Of a DNA stretch of 64,000 nucleotides, positions 33,811 to 45,600 are shown in pieces. The translations under genes were made by a program, and so were the position numbers. The notes below the pieces were generated by a model. That model worked only from the letters and a program-made list of their open reading frames with translations, did not search any database and had not been told where the DNA came from. Origin of the DNA: Xylogone sp. PMI_703 (lineage: Eukaryota > Ascomycota > Leotiomycetes). The stretch lies in assembly GCA_021399445.1 (NCBI GenBank), contig JAJTUQ010000004.1, positions 5,208,001 through 5,272,000 of the forward strand, read 5' to 3'. Positions within the stretch are counted from its first letter, which is position 1. Each line of letters opens with the position of its first letter.

Positions 33811-36800
33811 ATGGATTATTCAGAGACACCACCTCGCCCACCTTTATACTATGACCCGTCATATGGGGAAGACGATCTTTCAACACCGCCAATGGGACGC
33901 TCCGGTAATGGTTCCCATATTCGGTTGTTAACCTCAATGGATGAGTCCGAGTATCGACCGTATGTACCACCACATGCTCCACCTCCTCTAGTAATACGAA
34001 GAAGAAACTCTGGCGATACTATTCCCAGTCGGAATAATCTCTCACCTCTCAAGGAAGAGGAAGAGCCTGCGTTAGACTGCAAGTTGCAGAACGCTTCTGG
34101 AGCCGTTGACTCTCATATGATCAGCTTGCTGCCAACAATACCCGAAGGACTTTCAAAGAGAAGAAGCTTAAGGAGATCTATTCGATTTGTCCTACCTCGG
34201 TCTTCATCAAAAGAAGAACTGAATTCACCGACTAACTCAGACAGAAGCCAATTTTCGCCTCGGAAAGCTTATCAGCCTTCAGTTGCCTCCTCACACTCAC
34301 GAGCGGGATCTCTGGCTGATAATACACCCTCCATACCCGCTCCCGAGCCATCATATCCGCAATATTCACCAACTGGACGAGCCTCGCCTACACGGCCGTG
34401 GACTCCTTCAGAATTCAGTAGACCACCGCCCAACGCACGATTTGAACCCGCAGAGATCAATGGGAGTCCAAGGCCTGGCACGCCTTCTTCCAACTATGGA
34501 GGTAGCCCCAGACGTCCATTACCACCAGCACCTTTATTTTCTGTTGGTGCTGGATCTTCTAGGAATTCTACCTTTGCCGATGATGCAACCATTTCAATAC
34601 CTCTTGAACATGACGCAGATGACGTGTTCGGACCTGATAGTCCGTTGAAATCAGATATGCCTGAATTAAAGCAACGAGACTCCTATATGTCTACTTCTAC
34701 TCTTGCAGATGAAGATGCGGAACCTGTTAAACAAGCCGAACATTATGGGCCGGCTCCAGATGGGAAGCAGGAACGAAGAGGAGCTCGACAGGCGCAGATG
34801 TCCAAAAAGGAAGTCCGCCTCATCAACGGAGAACTGATCTTAGAGTGTAAGATTCCTACGATTCTGTACAGTTTCTTGCCACGCCGTGACGAAGTTGAGT
34901 TCACGCACATGCGGTATACGGCGGTTACTTGTGATCCAGATGATTTCGTCGACAGGGGATATAAGCTCCGCCAGAACATCGGACGTACAGCAAGAGAGAC
35001 TGAGCTTTTTATCTGCATTACCATGTACAATGAAAATGAGATCGATTTCACAAGGACAATGCATGCCGTCATGAAGAATATCTCACACTTCTGCTCTCGG
35101 TCAAAGTCACGAACATGGGGTGAGAATGGCTGGCAGAAGATTGTGGTTTGTATCGTCTCGGATGGAAGATCAAAGATACACCCACGAACTCTAGATGCAC
35201 TCGCAGCTATGGGCGTGTACCAGTCAGGTATTGCTAAGAACTTGGTGAACCAAAAGGAGGTGCAGGCACATGTGTATGAGTATACCACTCAGGTATCTCT
35301 CGACTCGGATTTGAAATTTAAGGGAGCAGAGAAGGGCATTGTTCCTTGCCAAATGATCTTCTGCCTCAAAGAGAAGAACGCCAAAAAATTAAACTCACAC
35401 CGTTGGTTCTTCAACGCTTTTGGACGGGCACTTACGCCAAATATTTGCATTTTGCTAGATGTCGGTACAAAACCTGGAGGCACTTCGTTGTACCATTTAT
35501 GGAAAGCCTTCGATACGGATTCCAACGTGGCAGGCGCATGTGGTGAAATCAAGGCTATGAAGGGTAAAATGGGATTCGGACTCTTGAACCCCCTGGTTGC
35601 GTCACAGAACTTCGAATATAAGATGTCAAATATTCTGGACAAGCCGTTAGAGAGTGTTTTCGGATACATTACCGTGCTTCCAGGAGCCCTAAGTGCCTAT
35701 CGATACCATGCCCTCCAGAATGACCACACTGGACATGGCCCATTGAGCCAGTATTTCAAGGGTGAGACGTTGCATGGTCAGAATGCAGATGTCTTCACTG
35801 CCAATATGTATTTGGCTGAAGATCGAATTCTCTGTTGGGAACTAGTGGCTAAGAGAGATGAGAGATGGGTCTTGAAATATGTCAAGAGTTGTACTGGAGA
35901 AACTGATGTGCCAGGTGAGTCTATTGAAGATCAGACATATGGCTTTGAAACTAACTATAAATGAAGATTCTGTTCCAGAATTCGTGTCGCAGCGACGAAG
36001 ATGGCTTAATGGAGCCTTCTTTGCCGCTGTTTATTCACTTGTACATTTCAAGCAGATCTGGAAAACTGACCATACCATTGGACGCAAAATCCTTCTCCAC
36101 ATCGAATTCGTCTACCAGTTTATCAGTCTTATGTTCACCTACTTCTCCCTGGCTAACTTTTATCTCACCTTCTATTTCGTCGCTGGCGCTCTCTCGGATA
36201 AACATATTGACCCATTTCCGCATAACTTTGGGAAATACATCTTCTATATCTTGAGATATACCTGTGTGTTGCTCATCTGCGTTCAATTCATTGTCTCCAT
36301 GGGTAATCGACCGCAAGGTGCAAAGAAGTTATATATGACGTCTTTGATCCTCTACAGCATCATCATGGTATACACAACCTTTGCTAGTATATACATTGTG
36401 ATCAGGCAGTTAAAGGACTCAAATAATGTCCATCTTGGCAGCAACATGTTTACTAACCTCATAGTATCCACTGCTTCGACAATTGGTCTTTACTTCTTGA
36501 TGTCATTCCTATACTTGGATCCCTGGCACATGTTTACATCTTCCGCACAATACTTTGCACTTCTTCCGTTTTATATCTGTACATTGCAGGTATACGCCTT
36601 CTGTAACACACATGATGTTACATGGGGTACTAAGGGAGATAACGTCATCTCAACCGATCTTGGTGCGGCGAGGAGTCATGGCAAAGGGTCAACAGTTGAG
36701 CTTGAGATGCCATCAGAACAGCTGGATATCGATTCCGGCTATGACGAAGCGCTTCGTAATCTCCGAGACAGACTGGAGGTTCCTGCAAAGCCTATTTCGG

Positions 36801-37135
36801 AGAGTCAGCAACAGGAAGACTACTACAAGAATGTGCGAACGTATATGGTCGTTTGCTGGATGATAGCGAATGCCATTCTCGGTATGATAGTTTCTGAGGT
36901 TTATGGACAAACTGATATTGGAAGCAATTACTATTTGACGTGCATTTTATGGAGTGTCGCGGTCCTAGCTCTTTTCAGAGCTATCGGAAGCTCAACTTTT
37001 GGAATCATCAATTGCGTTGAGGCCGTTGTCGAAGGCAGAGTCAGAATGCAGGTGAAGATGCCCGGATGGATGGGCGGATTGGGAGAAAAGTTCAGCGATA
37101 CGATGAGTAGCATTGGAAGCAGCATTAAACGCTAG
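33811..37135 (+). CDS. Chitin synthase, class II
   Basis: Two exons, 33811-35914 and 35967-37135, 1,090 aa. The 52-bp intron (GTGAGT, ACTAAC, GAAG acceptor) joins GETDVP to [13 protein letters not shown]. Residues 1-~310 are disordered, rich in Pro, Ser and Arg. The catalytic domain runs from [16 protein letters not shown] through [64 protein letters not shown] (~670) and QRRRW (710-714). The EDR and QRRRW motifs bind the acceptor chain. About seven membrane helices follow. The segment [10 protein letters not shown]...[13 protein letters not shown], with its extended polar N-terminus, matches class II (A. nidulans chsA type) better than class I or III. It polymerises UDP-GlcNAc into chitin at the plasma membrane. 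The N-terminus is longer than in most class II enzymes. Confidence 0.93.
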
Positions 37136-38174
37136 ATACCCTGGGTTTGGATGAATTATACGAGTAATGGTGGATTAGGTGAAGGCATTGGACAGTGTAA
37201 TATTGTTGGAGTATAATGGTTCTTGTTACATAATGGGATCTGGCTTTGGAATGGGTTTGTGTCATGCGTATACGCTTATGTTTATGATGGCAAATGTTCA
37301 ATAGTTTCAGGAGTTTTGCAAATAGAAACATGTTCACCTGCATAGCATTAATATTGAAGCAGAGTATTAGCAGACCTGGGCTGAGACCGCTGTAAGAAGG
37401 GGAATAACGCTCCCGCTAAGTCTTCCCAGCGACCCTCGCCGTCCCGATTCAGTTCCATATAACCTCAAATAAGAAAGGACCTCATAACACAGAGCAGCGC
37501 CGTTATGGTATAATGTAACGGTCAGGACAAGCTCGTGTTCGCGGATGGGAAGGAATAAGTCTAATGGGTGAAGTGAATACTGACATTAGCAGAGATGTAG
37601 GCGGCAGCCCGGCGGATCGGCTGTGGAAGTCCGAACTCTTTTGCCACGCAGAATTTCTATTCTTTTACTTCTTTTGCATTTGTCTTTCTTTCTTTCTTTT
37701 TTTTAAAAAAAATCTATCCTACTAGATCTAAGAATGATGGCTTGTTCGAATAATAAAAGGCTTTGCATGTAAACACCTAGGTATTGGTTTGGTTGTGGGT
37801 GTCTAGGGAGAATGAAAGGGTTGGGTGTTTTCTCTCGAATATCGTTTTGTAGTGGTGCTATATTGCAATTCGTATTATAATAGTGAGGTTAGAAATTCTA
37901 AGATGTGTTGATATAAGTAAGGGCAAGAGAGAACATGGGACCTATTCATGAATGAGGGCGTCATTGACCAGACGAGAAAACAGCTTCATTCGAATCACTG
38001 GAATAAACGGATGAGTGTAACAAGAGAGTAGATTATTTTCTACACAAGATTGGTATATTTTGGACATAAAAACTCATGAACATTCTTTAAGCCCAATCAT
38101 GATAATCTGCCCCCGTGCACAGGTTCCGTATATATCCAACACCCAACGCCATGGCATAAGCAACATTTGTAAGA
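37136..38174. other. Convergent spacer between chitin synthase and EMC4
   Basis: Both genes end here. The spacer contains the second copy of the structured element (37497-37704) and, at its end, TTTC repeats followed by an A run. The rest, including 37740-38040, is AT-rich without recognisable content. Confidence 0.55.
37497..37704 (+). ncRNA. Candidate structured RNA / SINE-like element, copy B
   Basis: Partner of the element at 9461-9595. It shares GCGCCGTTATGGTA, TAACGGTCA, GTGTT, AAGGAATA, AGAGATGTAGG, CGAACTCTTTTG and TTTTGCATT in the same order. Hairpin 1 is CCGTTA/TAACGG with a 10-nt loop. An insertion absent from copy A forms its own hairpin, CTAATG/CATTAG. The hairpin after AGAGATGTAGG is CAGCC/GGCTG, different bases from copy A at the same place. 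The element ends in TTTC repeats and a run of eight T, which could terminate Pol III. Tract GTCCGAACTC resembles a weak tRNA B-box. An independent transcript or a tRNA-derived retroposon are both possible. Confidence 0.4.
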
Positions 38175-38900
38175 TCATAAAGCCGGCACTGCTAACTCGA
38201 GTGGATCCCTTGCAGTTTCCCAAGCCAGCCAGTCTGATCTTGTAGTCCTGTATATCAAAAAATAGAGTCAGCATGTATAATGAACGGAACCCCACCAAGT
38301 CAGGCAAAGAATGAATGTAAGGAACAAGAAAAATGTGAACATACGGCAACAGTCCCATGGCATTGATCTTCCACACACCCAACGCTAGTGCAAGAAGCTG
38401 CATCGCAACATAGACTAGCTTCACCTGTAATAGCTTATCTCTGGTGCCGTTGCTCTCGAACTTCTCGAAGGCTTGGTTGGTAGCCATCAGACCCATGACG
38501 GGGTTCTTGAACGCCATCAGCACCATCATGATGCTGAAGATCTGGAGCGAGTTGCCGGACATGTACATCATGATGGCAGTCATGGGTAGCTGCTTGACCG
38601 GGGCAAGAGCTACCTCCCATGCCTTCTTGAGCTTCAGAACGTCGGTTTCGGCTGCTGATGGTGGGGCGCGGGCGGCAGCGGCTTTGGAGGATACCTGCTT
38701 CTGCAGGCATACGTTAGAGAGCACGATTTCTCCTAGAAGTTTGAAATTTGAGTATAGGGAGTAGAGACTCGTACCTTGCCTCCGGCTATTGAGGATTGGA
38801 ACCCGGGAGGATCAGGGATTGCTGCTGTCTTGCTCTTCGCAGGGGGGGGATTGTGGAGGTCTTTGACCCATTGCGGCTGCGGCACGGGGGATTTCGACAT
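38175..38900 (-). CDS. EMC4: ER membrane protein complex subunit 4
   Basis: Three exons: 38900-38775, 38697-38345 and 38247-38175; 183 aa (184 if the upstream of two adjacent acceptors, CAG|AAG|, is used). The product starts MSKSPVPQPQWVKDLHNPPP. The core is LKLKKAWEVALAPVKQLPMTAIMMYMSGNSLQIFSIMMV, then FKNPVMGL and a second hydrophobic helix LVYVAMQLLALALGVWKINAMGLLP. The last exon supplies TTRSDWLAWE, the conserved EMC4 end; without splicing the frame runs into unrelated sequence. EMC4 belongs to the ER membrane complex, which inserts tail-anchored and polytopic proteins. Two or three membrane segments are visible. It is divergent from the AP-2 beta gene. Confidence 0.93.
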
Positions 38901-39469
38901 GGTCTCTGGCCTGGAGCTTGCAGCTGCTGTAGGACTGCTGCTTGGTCTCGAACCCAAGGGCTGTTCTGGTGGTGATGCCGAGCAGGGTGCAAGTTGTCCA
39001 GCGATGGAGGTGGTGGTGATTGGTATAAACCTTAATTCCTGGCTGGCGCGGTTGCGAGCGGCGCGCATCCAGCAAATCACGGGCGCACGGGGCGGGACCA
39101 GTTCGAGCGTACACGAGTTAGCAGTAGTCAGCAGGCGCCGAGCACCCCGGACTTGCGAGCACCTCCTATTGGGAAAGGGTCGAGAAACGTCGTCGCCCTG
39201 CCGACAATTCCTCCAAAACCCTCGAGATCGAACTCGCGATCCTCTTCGAGCCCTTCGATGGACAGTAGCCTGCGACGACATTCCCATCAGAGCCCTTGCT
39301 GGAGGTGATTGCTCGACCTGTGGGCGCATGTGACACCTGTTGCCGTTTACCGGCCGTTGCGAATTTGGTCCTCGTTGTTGATTAGCTGGGAGCGGAGGGG
39401 TATCATCCCAGGTTGTATGACCGCCAGAGCCACCAGAGCCAGACGGTATCAGTTGGCCCAGCCTAGAAA
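38901..39469. promoter_or_regulatory. Shared divergent promoter, EMC4 / AP-2 beta
   Basis: A 570-bp GC-rich region between two divergent start codons. Frames on both strands are open by composition only. No specific factor site was recognised. A pyrimidine stretch precedes neither start clearly. Confidence 0.5.
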
Positions 39470-42138
39470 ATGAGTTCGAGCGGGGGAGATGCGAAGCTCT
39501 TTGCCAGAGTACGTTGTCCCTTATCTATCTCTCTTGACCGATTTCTCTTCGCACCTTGACTCTCTTTTTCTCAATCTGCTCCTCTTGTTACCCCTTTCTC
39601 CTTTTCTCCAGCTGTATCCTGTTGCTGCTACTTCTGCCATCTGGATGATAGCTGCTGCATGGACGATCCACGAGATCAAAGCCTACACAATTCTAGCTGG
39701 GCGCGCTGGTGAAAGATTGCACCCAGAGAGATAAAGCATCGATCTGGAGTGGTCTCTAGATCAATCTCTATCGTCTAGCTGCTTAGGCTGCTCTGCTATC
39801 CATCATGTTTCTTGCTCATTATGTACCGCCGCAAGGCATGGGAATGTATGGCTCACCATATTGGCGTTCTCCACAGGGCAAAGTCGCCGAGCTACGACAG
39901 GAATTGAACAGCGGAGGAAAAAAGGATAAGAATCATGCGGCGAAGAAGATTGCCCTAAAGAAGATCGTGGCCAACATGACCATGAGCAATAATGATATGG
40001 TCGCATTGTTTCCCGATATTGTGGCGTGTATGCAGATACCGAGTTTGGAGATTAAGAAAATGTAGGATTCCCGGATTCGGAACTCTTTAGGCTATTTCGG
40101 TTTGCTGATGAGATCCATGTACAGGTGTTTTTTGTTCCTTGTGAACTATGCCCGCATGAAACCCGAGGTTGCCTTGAAGGCTCTGCCGACCCTACAAATG
40201 GTGAGGAGCTCACCTATATATAATTCCATACATGTATAACTCTTCAAGATTTAATATGCTGACTTCATGGGCAGGATATGGATGATTCCAATCCCCTTGT
40301 ACGAGCATTGGCTTTGCGAACAATGTCATATATTCATGTCCGAGAATTTGTTGAAGCTACTGTACCACTTACGAAAAGCCTCCTTAGAGATGCGGACCCT
40401 TATGTACGAAAAACAGCAGCGTTCTGTGTGGCCAAGCTCTACGATCATGATAGGCAACTCGTCGAGAATTCGGACCTCATAGATCGATTAAACGCCATGT
40501 TACGGGATGATAACCCGACGGTCGTGGCGAGCGCTCTTGCAAGTTTAATGGATATCTGGGAAAGAAGTGACGCTATCAAGCTGACGATTGATTACGGGAA
40601 TGCTTCCAAAATGGTTCAGATATTGCCAGACTGCTCAGAGTTCGTATATATTTTTGCTCCGACTATAATTGTTGCTGACTGTGCAATATAGATGGGGCCA
40701 AACATACATTCTCGAAGCTTTAATGTCCTACGTTCCCCAGGAATCGTCTGAAGCATTGTTACTTGCGGAGCGTATTGCTCCACGACTTTCGCATTCAAAT
40801 TCCGCTGTTGTATTGACTTGCATCCGCGTGATCCTTTACCTGATGAATTATATTGCAGACGAGAGACAGATATCCGCCCTATGTCGAAAATTATCCCCCC
40901 CATTGGTAACCCTTTTAGCTAAAGGGCCAGAAGTTCAGTACTTGGCTTTACGGAATGCTTTATTAATCCTCCAGAGAAGACCCGAGGTATTGCGCAACGA
41001 CATCCGGGTGTTCTTTTGCAAATATAACGACCCAATTTACGTCAAGGTGACCAAGCTAGAGTTAATATTTATGCTGGCGACAGAGAAAAATATCAAAGAG
41101 GTTCTAACCGAATTACGGGAATATGCAACCGAAATCGACGTCCACTTCGTTCGCAAGTCCGTACGAGCAATTGGAAAACTTGCAATTAAAATAGAACCTG
41201 CTGCGAGACAGTGCATCCATACGCTTTTAGAGCTTGTGGCGACAAAGGTTACCTACATTGTACAGGAGGCTACTGTTGTCATTCGAAACATCTTCCGAAA
41301 GTATCCTAATCAATATGAGTCGATCATCTCAACGCTCTGCGAGAATCTGGATTCGCTTGATGAACCAGAAGCAAAAGCAGCAATGATCTGGGTTATTGGC
41401 CAATATGCCTCCCGTATCGAGAACTCCGATGTGTTACTGGAAGACTTCTTATACTCATTCGCCGATGAACCTGTAGAGGTCCAGCTAGCTCTTCTAACGG
41501 CTACAGTGAAGCTCTTTATTCAAAGACCTACTAAGGGGCAGGAGCTCGTGCCAAAAGTACTCAAATGGGCTACCGAAGAGACTGACAATCCTGACCTACG
41601 AGATAGAGGGTATATGTATTGGAGACTTCTGTCGTCGGACATGGAAACAGCCAAGCAGATCGTGATGGGTGAAAAGCCTCCGATTACCGCAGAATCTGAG
41701 AAACTGGACCCAGTGACCCTAGAAGAGATGTGCCTCAATGTTGGCACTCTTGCCACAGTATATCTTAAACCTGTCCAACAGGTCTTCCGCTCTGCACGAC
41801 CACGGCGTCTAATAGACAGCCCTGCCTTACAGAAGCACGCCTTACCTACAGCTATGAATGGATTTGATGCACAGAAGTCGCTCTCAGCCTTTGGTAATCT
41901 TAATAACGCTGCAGTCCTTCCCCCTCAAAGTAACGGCGGCAATTCCGGGCTTGCTGCTGCCGTTGATGCTGCCGATGAATTCTTTGCCGGCGTTGGATCC
42001 CGAAATATGGCAGCTATGAATCTCAATGACCATGAAGATGGGTTCGGAGGTGGAGCCGAACCGCAGTACGTCGTCAATCAGAATGCTCCTGAGCAAGTCT
42101 ACCAGTCTAGAAGCAATGGTGACTTACTCATGTTGTAA
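39470..42138 (+). CDS. APL1: AP-2 adaptor complex beta subunit (adaptin)
   Basis: Five exons: 39470-39508, 39877-40061, 40125-40200, 40275-40639 and 40692-42138; 703 aa. The first intron is long for this window (368 bp) and joins KLFAR to GKVAELRQELNSGGKK. The protein is an adaptin trunk of HEAT-like helices: ALKKIVANMTM, LVRALALRTMSYIHV, PYVRKTAAFCVAKLYD, WGQTYILEALMSYVP, KYNDPIYVKVTKLELI, VQEATVVIRNIFRKYPNQYES, AAMIWVIGQYASRI and NPDLRDRGYMYWRLLS. The segment KLDPVTLEEMCLNVGTLATVYLKPVQQVFR, the start KLFAR and the total length fit yeast Apl1 (700 aa, AP-2) better than AP-1 beta. Like Apl1 it has no C-terminal appendage domain. AP-2 links cargo to endocytic coats at the plasma membrane and, in filamentous fungi, works at the hyphal collar. 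Confidence 0.9.
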
Positions 42139-42679
42139 TGGGTATTGTACGTGTTGGATTTCATATACAGCAGTGGTGTTTGGGTACTGTAGTGAGCGAA
42201 ATGGATCATGGATGGCGTTTTCTACCTGTATCATCTACATTTCGTGCTTGTTCTACGAGACTCCAGTTCCAGAAATGCATTTGTGATTTCTTGGGTTGTA
42301 TTTCTCTATGTTTTGTTACGAGGACCAGAAGTCCTCATTCTCTTTACATATAGCTTACTAGGTTTTGTTTTTTAAGCATTTTCCGTAACGGTCATCTCAA
42401 GCTCTTTGAAGCCTTATAGGAGGCTAATGAATCAAATTTAAGAGAATGGTAATATCAAAACAGTCTAAAAAATCTGGTATAATATAAACACAACTGTGAC
42501 AAAAGAAAAGAACAATCTGAATCTATGGGTATATGAGTGCTGTGCGAAACTTGAGCAAGCCAAATAAATGCAGCAACCAATACCCACATGACGCCACGCC
42601 TCATCCGACCACATAAGCAAACCCCTTAAAAGCCACCAAAGTAAATCCATTCACTAACTCCTATACAACGAAGAACAGC
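42139..42679. other. Convergent spacer, AP-2 beta / dynein
   Basis: 540 bp between two stop codons, AT-rich, presumably overlapping 3' untranslated regions. Nothing else recognised. Confidence 0.6.
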
Positions 42680-45600
42680 TTAAGCTGCTTCTGCCATCAT
42701 GTGCTCCCCTTCATCGAGCATTTCTGTGATCTTTCCTAAGCTCTGGATCATGCTACGACCTTGTCCAACGAGCAAAAGTTTCTCTGCATTTGCAGGCAAT
42801 CCCAGGTAAGTGGGTGGCTCTCTCTCTGGTAATTTTTGAATCCACTCCATGAATTCCTTGAGTGAAGTTCCACTAGGTAATGTTAACCCTCCATCACCGT
42901 CTTCTGGTCCGGTGCCTGGGACGCCATCGACGAGTTTGTGGCCAATGTCGTAGGCAGCAGGAGTCAAGAATGAATTAACAAGTTCTGTCAATTGTTTGAA
43001 GTCGCTCTCGTCATCGATCTTGCCACCATAGGTCTCTATGATGAGTCTACGTAGCATATCCCATGGTAAATTTTGCGGAGCGACGTTAGAACGGCCAGCG
43101 GCGACGGTCTCGACCCAGGTGTCAATAATGTATGCAGAACATTCATACTGTCAACAGATTAGTACAATGTCATATTACTTCACATGGAACTAATACTTAC
43201 ATCGCTATCATTGAATTCCCAGAATCCCTTCCAGCCAAGATTTGGGGCATACCGTAATCTCTCTTGCACAACAGCATGCAGGAAACATAGAAGAAGGTAC
43301 AGACGTGTACGCTCTACTGGCGTCTTGATAGCTCTGGTGGAAAGGGTAGTCATCGAGTCCTTCATGTTTGCCCTCACACCGGCAGGTTGCTCATACATGA
43401 GAACTCGAGAGGCTCTCAAGAGATTAACAGGTATCTTGGGACTTGACTCCATAGATAAGAATAGCCTGAAGGAACTGTGCGGCTTCAGTGATTCCATCCT
43501 CTTTTCAAGACTTTGCAGCCAAGTTGGTGCTAAATGGACGTTCTTAATCAGCACCCATGATCCAGTGGCTGCCGCATGGCTAATGGCTTTATCAGCACTG
43601 GCTAATGATTCGTTGGAACCCATAGCAATGTTACTGCAGGACGTGCCGGTTCTTTCCACAAGGTTATCAACTTTATAGCTTGCATCGAAACCAGGGCTGG
43701 AGCATAGGGCAATAGGACAGCTAGCCGATACCTGCTCAACAGTCTCCTTGAGGTCTTCAGACCTGTCAAGGATACCAGATCCAAAGACAACCGCTACAAA
43801 CCGTTCAGCAGCTGGAACGAATCTGTCGAGACGGAAAAGCTTAACGAGAAGTAATGACATTAATTGTTTGTCTCTGTCGTTGGCATTTTCCTCCAAGATT
43901 TGAGGGACGTTGTTCTCGCCAATCTCTTCGGAAAAGAAACGAGACCAAGCTTCATCAGAGACACCTTCTAGTTTTCCTGCCAATGCGGGTATTTTAGAGG
44001 CCCTGGCCAGGACTTCTTCTTTCTTCCCAGAATCGGTAGAAAGATCGGCACCTTCTATGCTCTCGTCAAGGATCACGTCGATGAGATCCTTGTTCATCTT
44101 GTATGGGGCAGCTTGAGCTAGAAGAACTGCTAGCGTAACTTTATCCTTTTGGAGAAGACCGAGTGAAGTACGTTGATAAGTGGTAACAAAGAGATCCTCA
44201 ATAATGATATCTCGTCGCACATTATGGTTGGTTTCGTTTGCCAATCGCTTGCTTCCATGCAGCACCGAATGGAAGATATCAAGGAAGTATTGCAGGGAGA
44301 ACTGGTAGAAATGATTGAGATAATGCAATTGCTCCAATACGGCAAAGATTGCACTGCACGATCTCGCAATCACGTTATATTGTAAGGTTATCTCATCGAC
44401 TTCTGCCATAACACCCTCGGTATTGCTCATCTTAACTGATATATCAGCAGCTTCTTTCTTAAGAGTCTCCAAGGTCTCGATAACATTATCATCATCAAGA
44501 ATATTGCCGCGAGACTCATTTAATGCTTGCAACAGGCGTTTCTCCAATTGTCTCAGATGAATCTTGAATTCGCCTTGCAGTTTGATAAGATTGGATCTCC
44601 TCTCATCAACGTCTGGCCGCTCTGACTTCAGCACATCGTTAAGTGACTGAGTTTGCAAACTGCTCTGTGTAACTGTAAAATTCACAAACGTAGTACGGCT
44701 GCAAATATCAGGAGCAAAAGTTGCTGAAGGATCTCGTGTAGAAAGATATATCTTGAAGGATGGTGAGAAATCAATCTCCTGCTTCCCAAGCTGGATAAGA
44801 ACACGGCCACCTGTCTTTTGATACTCCTTATTGAGGACATGGTTGAGCACTGGATCCAGGTATTCAGCATCTTGAATCAGAATTGGGTTACCAAAACGTA
44901 GGGCACTCTCAAGCTGTTTCGTGAAAGAGTCGTCCAAAAAGCTGGTGACGGTAAGGCGTCTATCCTTGTTTTGCTTCTCTAAGAATTCGGTTACTCGTCC
45001 GGATGGGTCAATAATGAGTGGGTATCTGTTGAACCGTTTCAGGATGATAGCATTTTCGGTACATAGATCATCCACTGGAAGTGAGTTTTCTTGCCACCCA
45101 AGCCGTTCATCCGCCGTGGAAAGGTATTCAGTGACGGGGTTATGGGACTTGTAATTAATACCAGAAAGATGAAGCTGATGTAGCCAATCCTCCATCATAT
45201 TCTTCCGGAATTGTTGATCATAGAGACCGCTATACGCCAAGAAGGCTGCCGCCACAAGAACATCACCTACAAGTGTGCTGATTTGTGTCTCGAAAGACTT
45301 GCTACCTTCCTCCCAACGTGTTCGTTCGGACGAAAGGCTGTCTAGAAGCCTTACACTTCGATCAACCTTGAATTGCACACGAGCCATTTCGGTTTTGATG
45401 GCTTGCGTCTCACTAATTAGGGCTGCGTACTCGGTCTTGTAGGTGGCAATACTTTGTTCGAGAGTCTTGATAGTATTCTCCACTGCCTGAGCCTCTGCCT
45501 TGGTTTGCAAAGCTTGGTCTTCAAGCATTCCTACTTCTTCTCTCAGGGGACCAACGCGGTCTAAAATTTCCGAGTAGTTCACTTGAGCCTGTACCCACTG

